Positions 38,643 to 47,444 of a DNA stretch of 64,000 nt are shown here, one piece after another. The stretch comes from CAWDXG01 sp963822115 (GTDB lineage: Bacteria > Myxococcota_A > Polyangia > Polyangiales > Polyangiaceae). The position numbers and the translations under genes are program-made. Numbering within the stretch: the stretch's first letter is position 1; each line of letters opens with the position of its first letter. A model generated the notes under the pieces. That model was not told where the DNA came from. It made no database searches and saw nothing but the letters and a program-made list of their open reading frames with translations. The DNA lies in NCBI GenBank assembly GCA_963822115.1, contig CAWGGM010000008.1, forward strand, positions 682,001 to 746,000. Reading direction: 5' to 3'.

Positions 38643-40486
38643 CGTTTCTTTCCCGGGACGGGCCCCGGAGCGGCCACGACCTTGAACTTCCGCTCGAGCA
38701 GGTGCGAGGCGGAAAAACCATGCTGGTCGCTCGACCAGAGGTTCGCGCTGGCCCGCGACAGCTCGCCGAGTGCGCGGCGGTGCAGCTTCTGCACCGTGGC
38801 CGGGTCGTCGACGCGTTCCATTGGAAAGCCAGAGAGAGCCGCCGCAGCCAGCACCGCGGCGTCGTGCCCGAGCACGTCGTACCAACCGGGTGGCGCGCCG
38901 TAGTGGGCGACCCATTGCTTCATGGCGTCCGGAGCCGCGCCGGCACGATAGGGGAAGCTGCCCGCCGAGACCGCCACCGCCGGCTGTTTCCGGCCGGTAT
39001 CGGCGATCATCTGGGCGCACTCGAGTCCGAAGCCGAGCTTGGGGCGATCGCCGATGTGGGCGAGCTCCCGGATCGCGTCCCCGGCGCAGGTCACATCGCC
39101 GAGCAGAGCGAGACCATCGATGTGATCGCGGTGCCAGCGCTGCACGGGAAAGCGCGGCATGCCTGCCGAGGGCGGCTGACTGTCGCAGGGAACACCGCCG
39201 GGACCGACCAGCGCCGACGACGTTGCACCGCGGCTGTGCAGCGCGTCGACAATCAGGTGTTCGTCGACGCCCGGCTCGGCGCCGAGCACGAAGCTATGGC
39301 TCCCGGGTGACAGGCCCTTGGAACGACGGAGCACAATCAGCGGGATCTTCGCGGACTCCGCGTAGCGGGCTGCCGCGGTCGCGCCAGCGTCGTCGACTCC
39401 GGCCACCAGGATCACCGCGCCGTCGCCGGCCAGCTCGGCCAGGGCGTGCGCGGTGCCGTCGTCGCTGCCGCCGTCGTCGCGCGTGAGCAGCCGCACGGCT
39501 CCCGGCTCGCGTCCCCGCTCCGGCAGGCCGAGAGCGCGCGCCATGCCCAGCGCAACCGCCGCCGAGCGCCGCCGCGCGTCGGCGCTGCCCAGCCCCAGCA
39601 CGAGACCGACTGACCGCCCTGCCACGCGAGGTCGCACGTCGCCGCTCGCGGCCAGCTCGGTCAGCTTCTCGCCGCGCTGTCCGACGCGCAGTGCCGAGGG
39701 TCCGCGTTCGAGCAGGCGTTTGGCCAACGCTGCGTCGCGCTTTTCGAGGGCCAGCCGGGTCAGCCGATCGCGCAGCGTCTTTCGCAGCCAGTTGCGGGCC
39801 GGCGATCGCGACGCCTCGGCACCGACCTGTTTCGCTTCACGGTCGAGGTCCACCAGGCTGCCTTCCAGCGCGCGGGTCGGGACCTGGTCGAGCAGATGAT
39901 CGATGTCGGTCTGCACGGCTTCGCGGTCCTCGGGCGGCGCCTGCAACAACCAGTCGAGCATGTACGCGAGCGTGCTGCGCCAGCGCTTGGCGCCGATGGC
40001 GGCCAGCACGAGCTGCTCGCCGTAGACCATGCGCTGATCGGCATCGACGATCTTGCCGTCGAGCGGTGTCAGTAGCGAGAGCGCCTCCCCGGGGTTGCCG
40101 CGACGGATCAGGATCGCCGCGTCGGTGACCTTGGCGAAGTCCTTTGCGCTACCGGCCGGCCCTTCCCGGATGGGAGCCACCAGCTTCTGGGCGTCTTCAA
40201 GCTTTCCCTGCTGGATGCGGATCCACGCCAGGTAGATCCGGACCAACGCGGAACGCGGGTCGTCGGGGTAGCGCTGGAGGAACGCCTGGAGCGGTCTTTC
40301 GAGCTTGGCACGCGCAGGGCCGGGGCCAGCGGCCATCCAACGTCGCGCAAGCGCGCGGAAGTCGTGTTGCGCCGCCTTCGAGTCGGAAAGTGTCGCCTCC
40401 GGCTGCGGCAGGTCCGACTGGCGTCCGCCGCAGCTGCCGAGCAGGCCGGAAAACAGCAGCAAGATCAGGGCACTATGGCTCTTCAT
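38639..40486 (-). CDS. LpoA/LppC-like lipoprotein with periplasmic-binding domain
   Basis: A 615-residue lipoprotein: signal MKSHSALILLLFSGLLGSCG with lipobox Cys19. Residues about 40-250 are TPR-like helices (RYPDDPRSALVRIYLAWIRI, IREGPAGSAKDFAKVTDAAI). From about 290 a type I periplasmic-binding fold begins (VGLVLGLGSADARRRSAAVA, GAVILVAGVDDAGATAAARY, IPLIVLRRSKGLSPGSHSFV). This helical-plus-PBP-I layout is that of LpoA, the outer-membrane activator of penicillin-binding protein 1A, and of related branched-chain amino-acid-type receptors. Whether it acts on peptidoglycan synthesis here is inference. First gene of the unit with tsaE and mlaE; all three overlap by four bases. Confidence 0.82.
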   Translation of the reverse strand: MKSHSALILLLFSGLLGSCGGRQSDLPQPEATLSDSKAAQHDFRALARRWMAAGPGPARAKLERPLQAFLQRYPDDPRSALVRIYLAWIRIQQGKLEDAQKLVAPIREGPAGSAKDFAKVTDAAILIRRGNPGEALSLLTPLDGKIVDADQRMVYGEQLVLAAIGAKRWRSTLAYMLDWLLQAPPEDREAVQTDIDHLLDQVPTRALEGSLVDLDREAKQVGAEASRSPARNWLRKTLRDRLTRLALEKRDAALAKRLLERGPSALRVGQRGEKLTELAASGDVRPRVAGRSVGLVLGLGSADARRRSAAVALGMARALGLPERGREPGAVRLLTRDDGGSDDGTAHALAELAGDGAVILVAGVDDAGATAAARYAESAKIPLIVLRRSKGLSPGSHSFVLGAEPGVDEHLIVDALHSRGATSSALVGPGGVPCDSQPPSAGMPRFPVQRWHRDHIDGLALLGDVTCAGDAIRELAHIGDRPKLGFGLECAQMIADTGRKQPAVAVSAGSFPYRAGAAPDAMKQWVAHYGAPPGWYDVLGHDAAVLAAAALSGFPMERVDDPATVQKLHRRALGELSRASANLWSSDQHGFSASHLLERKFKVVAAPGPVPGKKR

Positions 40487-40644
40487 CGAGTGGGCTCGGC
40501 TTGACGGAACCGCCCGGTTCCCCTAGCACCCGGACGCGGGCACGCACGCGGTTCGTTCAGGGCCGGACCGGGGTATCTTCCACCCCGCCGGGGGATCCCG
40601 GCAACCTGCGAGGCATCGCCTCCACCATCCCACAAGGGTCGAGC

Positions 40645-41457
40645 TTGTCGAACGGAGCATCCACGGCCGCGCTGTCTCCCAGGGAACGCCGCGCGTTCGT
40701 GATGCGCAAGCTTCACTCGCTGTCGGGCGTGGTGCCGGTCGGGCTGTATCTGGTCTTCCATCTGTGGACGAACGCCAGAGCGCTCCAGGGTCAAGCCGTC
40801 TACGACCAGGCGGTGGGTGAAATCGCGCACCTGCCCTACCTGCTCGCGCTCGAAGTCGTCGGCATCTACATCCCGCTTCTGTTCCACGCCCTGTATGGCA
40901 TCAAACTGGCGTTCGAGGCGCGCCCGAACGTGGGGCGCTATCCGTACTCGCGCAACTGGATGTACACGCTGCAGCGCGCCAGCGGACTGGTCGCCTTTGC
41001 GTTCATCGCCTACCACGTCTGGCAGTTCCGCATCCAGGTCGCGCTCGGGCACATGACCAAGGCGGACTTCTTCCCGACGCTGTGCTCGTCATTGTCGAGC
41101 ACGCAGCACGGCATCCCCGTCATCGCACTCGTCTACCTGGTCGGCATCGCAGCCACGGTCTTCCATTTCACGAACGGGCTGTACGGCTTCTGCTTCTCGT
41201 GGGGCATCACCGTGTCGCGCCGTGCCACGCGCATCGCCTCGGCCGTGTTCGGCATCGTCGGCATCGTGCTGTTTCTGATCTCGGCGGATACCGTGATCTA
41301 CTTCGCCACCGGCTCGCGCATCGTGCTGTCGGCGGACGGCGCGGCAGAGCAGCCGGCCCTGAGCTGCCGTGACGTAGGCGACAGGACCGCGTCGAACAGC
41401 GGCAACGCCGCGTCGCTGGCTTCGTTGAACGCCGGGGGAAACGATGGCGCACACTGA
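40645..41457 (+). CDS. sdhC: Succinate dehydrogenase cytochrome b subunit
   Basis: A 270-residue integral membrane subunit with about five spans that anchors SdhAB and binds haem and quinone. Conserved parts are MRKLHSLSGVVPVGLYLVFH, LLFHALYGIKLAFEARPN, RASGLVAFAFIAYHVWQFR, HGIPVIALVYLVGIAATVFH and GLYGFCFSWGITVS; His residues in these spans are the likely haem ligands. The single long subunit (no SdhD) is the type B layout seen in Bacillus and epsilonproteobacteria. The start is taken as TTG at 40645 after a weak aaggg; an ATG at 40702 opens the conserved domain and is an alternative. The 3' end overlaps sdhA by 14 bases. Confidence 0.9.
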   Translation: MSNGASTAALSPRERRAFVMRKLHSLSGVVPVGLYLVFHLWTNARALQGQAVYDQAVGEIAHLPYLLALEVVGIYIPLLFHALYGIKLAFEARPNVGRYPYSRNWMYTLQRASGLVAFAFIAYHVWQFRIQVALGHMTKADFFPTLCSSLSSTQHGIPVIALVYLVGIAATVFHFTNGLYGFCFSWGITVSRRATRIASAVFGIVGIVLFLISADTVIYFATGSRIVLSADGAAEQPALSCRDVGDRTASNSGNAASLASLNAGGNDGAH

Positions 41458-43456
41458 CACGGTCCGGAGCGAGCGCGGGCGCGTGCGCCGCGTGATCGTC
41501 GTCGGAGGCGGCCTCGCCGGCCTGATGACCACCATCAAGCTGTGCGAGGCGAACGTGCCGGCCTTGCTCGTGAGCCTGGTGCCGGTGAAGCGCTCGCACT
41601 CGGTGTGCGCGCAGGGCGGCATCAACGCCAGCGTCAACACCAAGGGCGAAGGCGACAGTCCGCGCATCCATCTGGAAGAGACGGTGTACGGCGGCGACTT
41701 CCTCGCCAACCAGCCGCCGGTCAAGGGCATGGCCGACGCGGCACCCGGCATCATCGAGCTCTGCGACCGCATGGGCGTCGCGTTCAACCGCACGCCGGAG
41801 GGGTTGCTCGACTTCCGCCGCTTCGGCGGCTCGCTGTTCCACCGCACCGCATTCGCCGGCGCGACCACCGGCCAGCAGCTGCTGTACGCGCTCGACGAGC
41901 AGGTGCGTCGCTTCGAGACCCTCGACGTGGTGGACGACAAGGGCGTCAGCGTGCCCGGCGAGAAGATGGTCCAGAAGCTCGAGCTGTGGGATTTCCTCGC
42001 GCTCGTGCGCGACGACAACGGCGTCGCCGTGGGCATCGTCGCGCAGGACCTGCGCACGATGCGCATCAAGGCCTTTCCCGGCGACGCGGTGTGCCTGGCG
42101 ACGGGCGGCTCGGGGCTCGTCTTCGGCCGCTCGACGAACAGCGTCATCTGCACCGGCACCGCGGCATCGGCCGTCTACCAGCAGGGTGCGATCTACGCCA
42201 ACGGCGAGTTCATCCAGGTGCACCCCACGGCCATCCCCGGCGCCGACAAGCTCCGCCTTATCAGCGAGAGCGCGCGCGGCGAGGGCGGTCGCGTGTGGGT
42301 ACCGAAGGACGCCAAGGACGCGCGCCGCCCGAGCGACATCCCCGAGAAGGAGCGCGACTACTTCCTCGAGCGCATGTACCCGGGCTACGGCAACCTCGTC
42401 CCGCGCGACATCGCCTCCCGCGCGCTGTTCCAGGTCGCCTTCCACGAGGGCCGCGGCATCTTCGACGCGGAAACCGGGCAGAACGAGCGCGAGGTCTACC
42501 TCGACCTCACGCATATCGACCGCGGCACGCTCAAGCGCAAGCTTTCCGGCATTCTCGAGATCTACGAGAAGTTCGTCGGCGAGGATCCGTACACGCAGCC
42601 GATGCGCGTGTTCCCCGCCGTGCACTACAGCATGGGCGGGCTGTGGGTCGACTACGAGGCCGACTCCGCGGGCAACATCGTGGTCGGCTCACCCAGGAAC
42701 CAGGCCACGAACATCCCCGGGCTCTACGCCGTCGGCGAGGTCGACTACCAGTACCATGGCGCCAACCGCCTGGGCGCCAACTCGCTTCTGAGCTGCCTAT
42801 ACGGCGGGACCATCACCGGGCCTGCGATCGCCAGCTACAGGAACGCCCTGGCGAAGAGCGCGTTCGATCTGCCGGGCTCGGTCTTCGAGAAGGCCGAGGC
42901 GGCGGAGCAGGAGAAGTTCGACGCGCTGCTCTCGCAGAACCAGGATGCGAAGAACGCGGAAAATCCCTTCCGGCTGCACCAGGAGCTGGGCGAAACCATG
43001 CTGCGCGACTGCACCATCGAGCGGCACAACGACCAGCTCGTGAACGTGCTGGCCAAGCTCGACGAGCTCGACGAGCGGCTGGGCCGCTCCAAGCTCAGCG
43101 ACCAGTCGCTGCGCCTGAACCAGAGCGCGCAGTTCCTCCGCCACCTGGGCAACATGCTGGTGCTGGCACGGGTCATCGCCCAGGGGGCGCTGAACCGCGA
43201 CGAGTGCCGCGGCGCGCACTTCAAGCCCGAGCTCGAAGAACAGGGCCGTGACGACGAAAGCTGGCTGCGCACCACGCTGGCAGTGCACGAGGCGCGCGGC
43301 GACGTGAAGTACATCCGCGAGTTCGACTACGAGTGCGCCGGCAAGTCGCTGCACGCGACGGATGCGGTCGACACGAGCCTGGTCAAGCCGCGCCCGCGCC
43401 GCTACGAGCAGGCTGGCGCAGCTAGCGCCGAAGCGGCAAAGAAGGCGGAAAGCTGA
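41444..43456 (+). CDS. sdhA: Succinate dehydrogenase flavoprotein subunit
   Basis: A 670-residue catalytic subunit oxidising succinate to fumarate. The FAD-binding Rossmann motif RVIVVGGGLAGLMTTIKL lies at the N terminus; the covalent flavin His is in VKRSHSVCAQGGINAS. Active-site stretches include IQVHPTAIPGADKLRLISES, HYSMGGLWVDY and the C-terminal GANRLGANSLLSCLYGGTI. Length is at the long end, as in type B enzymes, with an extended C-terminal helical region. The start ATG lies within the end of sdhC and the stop shares one base with the start of sdhB (TGATG), indicating translational coupling. Confidence 0.97.
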   Translation: MAHTDTVRSERGRVRRVIVVGGGLAGLMTTIKLCEANVPALLVSLVPVKRSHSVCAQGGINASVNTKGEGDSPRIHLEETVYGGDFLANQPPVKGMADAAPGIIELCDRMGVAFNRTPEGLLDFRRFGGSLFHRTAFAGATTGQQLLYALDEQVRRFETLDVVDDKGVSVPGEKMVQKLELWDFLALVRDDNGVAVGIVAQDLRTMRIKAFPGDAVCLATGGSGLVFGRSTNSVICTGTAASAVYQQGAIYANGEFIQVHPTAIPGADKLRLISESARGEGGRVWVPKDAKDARRPSDIPEKERDYFLERMYPGYGNLVPRDIASRALFQVAFHEGRGIFDAETGQNEREVYLDLTHIDRGTLKRKLSGILEIYEKFVGEDPYTQPMRVFPAVHYSMGGLWVDYEADSAGNIVVGSPRNQATNIPGLYAVGEVDYQYHGANRLGANSLLSCLYGGTITGPAIASYRNALAKSAFDLPGSVFEKAEAAEQEKFDALLSQNQDAKNAENPFRLHQELGETMLRDCTIERHNDQLVNVLAKLDELDERLGRSKLSDQSLRLNQSAQFLRHLGNMLVLARVIAQGALNRDECRGAHFKPELEEQGRDDESWLRTTLAVHEARGDVKYIREFDYECAGKSLHATDAVDTSLVKPRPRRYEQAGAASAEAAKKAES

Positions 43457-44265
43457 TGGCCGACGACGACACGAGCACGGAAAAGAAGACCGCGCCCGCG
43501 ACGAGCGGCCGCAAGGTCCGGCTGAAGATCCGCCGCCAGGACGCCCCGGACAAGCCGCAGAGCCGCCGCTGGGAAGAGTTCGAGGTCGACTACCTGCCGC
43601 GCATGAACGTGATCAGCGCGCTGATGCAGATCCAGAAGAACCCGGTCACGGTCGACGGCAAGGAAGTCGCGCCGGTCGCCTGGGAATCGAGCTGCCTCGA
43701 GGAGGTGTGCGGCGCCTGCACGATGGTCATCAACGGCCGCGTGCGGCAGAGCTGCAGCGCGCTCGTCGACGTGATCGCGCCGAAGGGCCAGACCATCGTG
43801 CTCGAGCCGATGCGCAAGTTCCCGCTGGTGCGGGATCTGGTGGTGGATCGCTCGCGCATGTTCGAGTCGCTCAAGCGCGTGAAGGCGTGGATCGAGATCG
43901 ACGGCACACACGCGCTCGGCCCCGGCCCACGCCAGTCGCAGGAAGACCAGGAAGCGCTCTACCCACTCAGCCGCTGCATGACCTGCGGCTGCTGTCTGGA
44001 AGCGTGCCCGCAGTTCGGCCACCAGAGCGAGTTCATCGGCGCCGCCGCCCTGAACCAGGTCCGCCTGTTCAACTCGCACCCCACCGGCAAGCTGCAGCGC
44101 ACAGCGCGCCTCGAGGCCGTGATGGGCCCCGGCGGCGTCGCCGACTGCGGCAAGGCGCAGAACTGCGTCGAGGTGTGCCCCGTGAAGATCCCGCTGGTCG
44201 ACTCCATCCAGCACGTGGCGCGGGACACGTCGAAGCGGCTCTTGTTCGGTTGGCTTCTGGGTTGA
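43456..44265 (+). CDS. sdhB: Succinate dehydrogenase iron-sulfur subunit
   Basis: A 269-residue subunit carrying three clusters. The [2Fe-2S] ligands are in SSCLEEVCGACTMVINGRVR with a later CSALVD; the [4Fe-4S] and [3Fe-4S] ligands are in SRCMTCGCCLEACPQFG and in CGKAQNCVEVCPVKIPLVD. A Lys-rich N terminus of about 25 residues precedes the domain. It completes sdhCAB. A convergent lipoprotein gene follows 25 bases downstream. The set predicts a complete respiratory complex II. Confidence 0.97.
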   Translation: MADDDTSTEKKTAPATSGRKVRLKIRRQDAPDKPQSRRWEEFEVDYLPRMNVISALMQIQKNPVTVDGKEVAPVAWESSCLEEVCGACTMVINGRVRQSCSALVDVIAPKGQTIVLEPMRKFPLVRDLVVDRSRMFESLKRVKAWIEIDGTHALGPGPRQSQEDQEALYPLSRCMTCGCCLEACPQFGHQSEFIGAAALNQVRLFNSHPTGKLQRTARLEAVMGPGGVADCGKAQNCVEVCPVKIPLVDSIQHVARDTSKRLLFGWLLG

Positions 44266-44290
44266 AGTAGCGGCGTCTGCGCTGCCTCGA

Positions 44291-45421
44291 CTACTTCGGC
44301 GAAAGCTTCTCGATCCAGCCAGTGCCGCCTTCTATCCAGTAGACACTGGTAGCGTCGACCGCGATCACCTTGGCCCCGTAGCCTACCCCATTCGTCAGGC
44401 CGGTCAGCGCCACTGTCGTGCCACCGCCGAGCGGGACCTTCGAAACGACCCCGTTGTTGTTTACGAAGTAGACGCTGGTGGCGTCGACGGCGACACCTAC
44501 GGGATCAGATACGGTCGCAAGCTTCACCGGCGTGCCGCCGCCCAGCGCCACCTTCATCACGGTGTCCCCGTTGTTGGTGTCGGTCCAGTAGACACTTGTG
44601 GAGTCGATCGCGATTCCCAATGGGTAGGTCTGCCCGCTGGCGAGCGTCGTGGGCGTCCCGCCGTCGAGCGGCACTTTCATCACGGTGCCGATGCCTTCGC
44701 CGGTCCAGTAGACGCTCTTGCCATCGACGGCGATGCCCTCCGACCCCTGCGGTTCGGTGGCCAGTGTGACCGGTGCACCTCCGCCGAGGGCGACCTTCAC
44801 GACGCTGCCGTCGTCGAAGTTGGTCCAGTACGCGCTGTTGGCATCGACCGCGATGGCCACCGGCCCGCTCTGTCCGGTGGCGAGGGTCACCGGCGTGCCG
44901 CCGCCCAGCGCCACCTTCTCGATCTCGCCGCTGCCGTAGTTGGTCCAGTAGACGTGGGTTGCGTCGACGGCGATGCCCCTGGGAGTCGCCTGGGCCGCGG
45001 CCAGCGTGACCGGCGTGCCACCCGCCAGCGGCACCTTCATCACCGTCTTGTCGGCCTGGTCGGTCCAGTACACGTTGGTAGCGTCGAGCGCGATGCTGTC
45101 GGGCATCTTCTGCGACGACGCGAGCGTCACCTGGCAGTGACCGAGCTGGCAGGTCCCGCTGCACGTGCCGCCACACTGCGAGCTGCTTCCGCCTTGTCCC
45201 CCGGCACCACCTAGCAACAGACCGCCACTGCCGCCCGTCGCGGAGCCACCCGCACCTCCAGTGGCGGTGCCTCCGCTGCCGCCGGCGAACGTGCTGCTCT
45301 GTTTGCCCTTCGAGCCGCCGCTGCTGCAGGCAACCGCAGCACAGATCGCCAGCGTTGCGCCTAACCTCTGGAAACCAGGAAGGAACTCGATGATTCGCCC
45401 CGGCGCAAGCGTGTATTTCAT
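44291..45421 (-). CDS. YWTD-type beta-propeller lipoprotein
   Basis: A 376-residue lipoprotein. The signal ends at a lipobox near residue 32 (ICAAVACSSGG), followed by a Gly/Ser-rich linker with a short Cys-rich knot (QCGGTCSGTCQLGHC). The rest consists of about six repeats of roughly 42 residues, each with the pattern IALDATNVYWTDQADKTVMK then VPLAGGTPVTLA, the YWTD or NHL-like propeller blade. The repeats are also similar at the DNA level. Such propellers bind proteins or polysaccharides; no catalytic residues are visible. Convergent with sdhB. Confidence 0.83.
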   Translation of the reverse strand: MKYTLAPGRIIEFLPGFQRLGATLAICAAVACSSGGSKGKQSSTFAGGSGGTATGGAGGSATGGSGGLLLGGAGGQGGSSSQCGGTCSGTCQLGHCQVTLASSQKMPDSIALDATNVYWTDQADKTVMKVPLAGGTPVTLAAAQATPRGIAVDATHVYWTNYGSGEIEKVALGGGTPVTLATGQSGPVAIAVDANSAYWTNFDDGSVVKVALGGGAPVTLATEPQGSEGIAVDGKSVYWTGEGIGTVMKVPLDGGTPTTLASGQTYPLGIAIDSTSVYWTDTNNGDTVMKVALGGGTPVKLATVSDPVGVAVDATSVYFVNNNGVVSKVPLGGGTTVALTGLTNGVGYGAKVIAVDATSVYWIEGGTGWIEKLSPK

Positions 45422-45475
45422 CAGGGCATCATAGCCGATCCGTCGCGTTCCAGGTGGAATACGCTACAGGATGAG

Positions 45476-45937
45476 TCAGTTGCCCGTAAACGACTCGCAC
45501 TGGGCGTCGGTCGCGCCGCACAGGGTAGCCCTGCAATCGATGTAGTTGCCGGGCCAGGGTTCCGTCTTGCAGTCGGCCACGCACTGGTCGTAACCGCTCT
45601 GGGGCGTGGCGCCACAGCTGACGGTCTTCTGGCAAGCGTCCTCGCACGTCTTGACGCCGAACTTCTCGCACTGGGCGTCGGTGAGCCCACAGGTGCTGGC
45701 CTTGCATTGGCGGTAGTTGCTGGGCCACGGCTCTGTCTTGCAGTCCGTCACGCAGGCGTCACGCGTGGACGTCGTATCGCCGCACGCGATGGTCTTGTCG
45801 CAAGCCTGTTCGCATGTCGCGCTGTACAGCGTGCCGGCAGCGCCGGACCCGGAACTTCCGGAACCGCTGCACCCAGGCACAGCAACGAAAACCCCAGCCA
45901 ATACCAGGAACGCACGCGCAGCCTTCCCAATGTCCAT
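45476..45937 (-). CDS. Small lipoprotein with two 8-Cys repeats
   Basis: A 153-residue lipoprotein started at the ATG at 45937 (MDIGKAARAFLVLAGVFVAV, lipobox VPGCSGSG). A short Gly/Ser linker precedes two copies of an approximately 52-residue Cys-rich unit. The first has spacing C-x3-C-x5-C-x8-C-x3-C-x11-C-x4-C-x6-C; the second differs only in having x10 instead of x8. Both contain CKTEPWP and TDAQC. All eight Cys per unit are conserved, suggesting four disulfides per module. No named family; presumably exported and folded outside the cytoplasm. The open frame extends upstream to 45985, but the later ATG fits the signal peptide. Confidence 0.75.
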   Translation of the reverse strand: MDIGKAARAFLVLAGVFVAVPGCSGSGSSGSGAAGTLYSATCEQACDKTIACGDTTSTRDACVTDCKTEPWPSNYRQCKASTCGLTDAQCEKFGVKTCEDACQKTVSCGATPQSGYDQCVADCKTEPWPGNYIDCRATLCGATDAQCESFTGN

Positions 45938-46293
45938 CCGGACCTCCCACGCTGATGATGCTGCCCTGGGAGCGTCGGCGTCCATGGTGATTGCGTCGGG
46001 GTTTTCAGCTCTATCATACGGGCGGCCTCCGACACGCTCGGAGCGCTCCGCCGAGGCGGTGCACGGTCGTCTCCGCGACGTGACTGCCGGTGAAACCCGA
46101 GGCCCCAGTGACGAAAATGCCCATCTCGCTCGCGGATCCGCACGCCCCGCCGGGTCTGTTCAATCCGCACTCCCGCCGGACGTCCCGGCACTCTGCGTGC
46201 GGGGCGGGCGGCGATCCCACAACCGTCAGGTCACCGGGCGACTAACGCGCGCGTCGCGGCCATGCTACCGGGCAATCGACTAGAGGTGCGCTG
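45938..46293. other. Intergenic region with gene remnant
   Basis: About 355 bases separate the divergent small Cys-rich lipoprotein and lamin-tail lipoprotein genes. The only recognisable coding-like sequence is the epimerase-like fragment at 46014-46124 on the minus strand. The rest is GC-rich with no clear hairpin or tRNA. Confidence 0.5.
46014..46124 (-). pseudogene. N-terminal remnant of an NAD-dependent epimerase/SDR gene
   Basis: From the ATG at 46124 a 36-residue frame begins MGIFVTGASGFTGSHVAE, which matches the N-terminal Rossmann motif TGxxGFxGxxV of extended short-chain dehydrogenases and epimerases. After about 18 residues the match becomes vague (GALRACRRPP resembles the VRALVRPP that usually follows) and the frame stops. 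No further epimerase sequence was found on either strand nearby. It reads as the leftover of a deleted gene; coincidence is possible given its length. Confidence 0.5.
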
Positions 46294-47241
46294 ATGGGTG
46301 GTCTTTCCCTTTCTCGATTTCGTCGTGCTGCCGTGATCGCCGCAGCGCTGTCGCTTGGCGCCTGCGCGCAATCGGCAGGAGTACCGTTCATGGGCACTGG
46401 GGGCGGCACAGCATCCGGCGGAACCGGCGGCGGCGCTGGTGCCGACGCGGGCGGAACCGGCGGCAGCAGTACCGGCGGCAGCAGTACCGGTGGCTCCGGC
46501 ACGGGCGGCAGTGGCACGGGCGGCAGTGGCACGGGCGGCAGTGGCACGGGCGGCAGCGGCACGGGCGGCAGTGGCACGGGCGGCAGTGGCACGGGCGGCA
46601 GCGGCACGGGCGGCAGTGGCACGGGCGGCAGTGGCACGGGCGGCAGCAGCACGGGCGGCACGGGAGGCACAACCTGCAGCCTGACGCATCTGGTGATCAG
46701 CCAGATCCGCACACGCGGTCCCGGCGGCGGCTCGGACGAGTTCGTCGAGCTGTACAACCCGACCGGCTCCGCGGTTACCCTCGACAACAGCTGGACGCTC
46801 GAGGGACGCAGCGACACCGGCTTGAGCTTCACGACACGCTGGACCGGCAGCGGACAGTCGATCCCCTCCCACGGACACTTCCTGATAGGCGGCTCGAACT
46901 ACACGCAGAGCCCCACGCCCGACGACACGCTCACGTCCGGCATCACGGACGCCGGCGCCGTGCAGCTCCACGACGGAAGCGGCGTCGTCGACGCCATCTG
47001 CATCTACTTCGACTCGACAACGCAGTCGCATCTGGACGCGAGCTACCAGTGCGAGGGCACGCCGGTGGACAACGCGCCGCACGACAACAGCACCAGCGCC
47101 AGCTCCAATGTCGATGTGGCGCTCGAGCGCAAGCCCGGTGGCAGCAGCGGCAACTGCCAGGATACGGACGACAACTCGAGCGACTTCAGCAGCATCACGC
47201 CCGCCGATCCGCACAACACGTCGAGCCCAACGGCACCGTAG
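46294..47241 (+). CDS. Lamin-tail-domain lipoprotein with Gly-Ser-Thr linker
   Basis: A 315-residue lipoprotein. The signal (MGGLSLSRFRRAAVIAAALS, then LGACAQ with lipobox Cys) leads to a linker of about 90 residues made of GTGGS repeats, then a lamin-tail domain: LTHLVISQIRTRGPGGGSDE, FVELYNPTGSAVTLDNSWTL and later VDAICIYFDS. Lamin-tail domains in bacteria are extracellular Ig-like folds found on surface proteins and nucleases; none of the nuclease motifs are present here. The linker is encoded by a 15-bp tandem repeat. Convergent with the next gene cluster. Confidence 0.84.
   Translation: MGGLSLSRFRRAAVIAAALSLGACAQSAGVPFMGTGGGTASGGTGGGAGADAGGTGGSSTGGSSTGGSGTGGSGTGGSGTGGSGTGGSGTGGSGTGGSGTGGSGTGGSGTGGSGTGGSSTGGTGGTTCSLTHLVISQIRTRGPGGGSDEFVELYNPTGSAVTLDNSWTLEGRSDTGLSFTTRWTGSGQSIPSHGHFLIGGSNYTQSPTPDDTLTSGITDAGAVQLHDGSGVVDAICIYFDSTTQSHLDASYQCEGTPVDNAPHDNSTSASSNVDVALERKPGGSSGNCQDTDDNSSDFSSITPADPHNTSSPTAP
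46501..46650 (+). repeat. 15-bp tandem repeat encoding a TGGSG linker
   Basis: Ten successive copies of a 15-base unit (acgggcggcagtggc) with few substitutions, flanked by degenerate copies from about 46456 to 46668. The unit preserves the frame, so copy-number change only alters linker length of the lamin-tail lipoprotein. Confidence 0.9.
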
Positions 47242-47292
47242 CGTCCCCGCGCTGCCGGCGGAACGAGGGCGTCCCGCGCCGCCGCGAAACGC

Positions 47293-47436
47293 CTAGAGTG
47301 GCAACGCGAGCTGCCCCCGCACTAGCGTGCTCGTCGCGGCAAGCGCCGGGCGAAGCTCGGCGAGGTGCGCGGCGATTTCCCCGGCAATGGCCAGGCGCGC
47401 GTCCCGGCGAGCTTCGCTATCGCCTGCTCGTGTCAA
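47293..47436 (-). CDS. Possible 47-residue ORF or gene tail
   Basis: Just downstream of the 47445-48656 gene, in a different frame, a 47-residue stretch from a TTG at 47436 reads LTRAGDSEARRDARLAIAGE, then helical sequence ending in STLVRGQLALPL. Its codon third positions are mostly G or C, like real genes here, unlike ordinary intergenic sequence. It could be a translationally coupled micro-gene, the true C terminus of the upstream gene displaced by a frameshift, or a remnant. No ribosome-binding site is clear, so confidence is low. Confidence 0.3.
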   Translation of the reverse strand: MTRAGDSEARRDARLAIAGEIAAHLAELRPALAATSTLVRGQLALPL

Positions 47437-47444
47437 GGGCGCGC

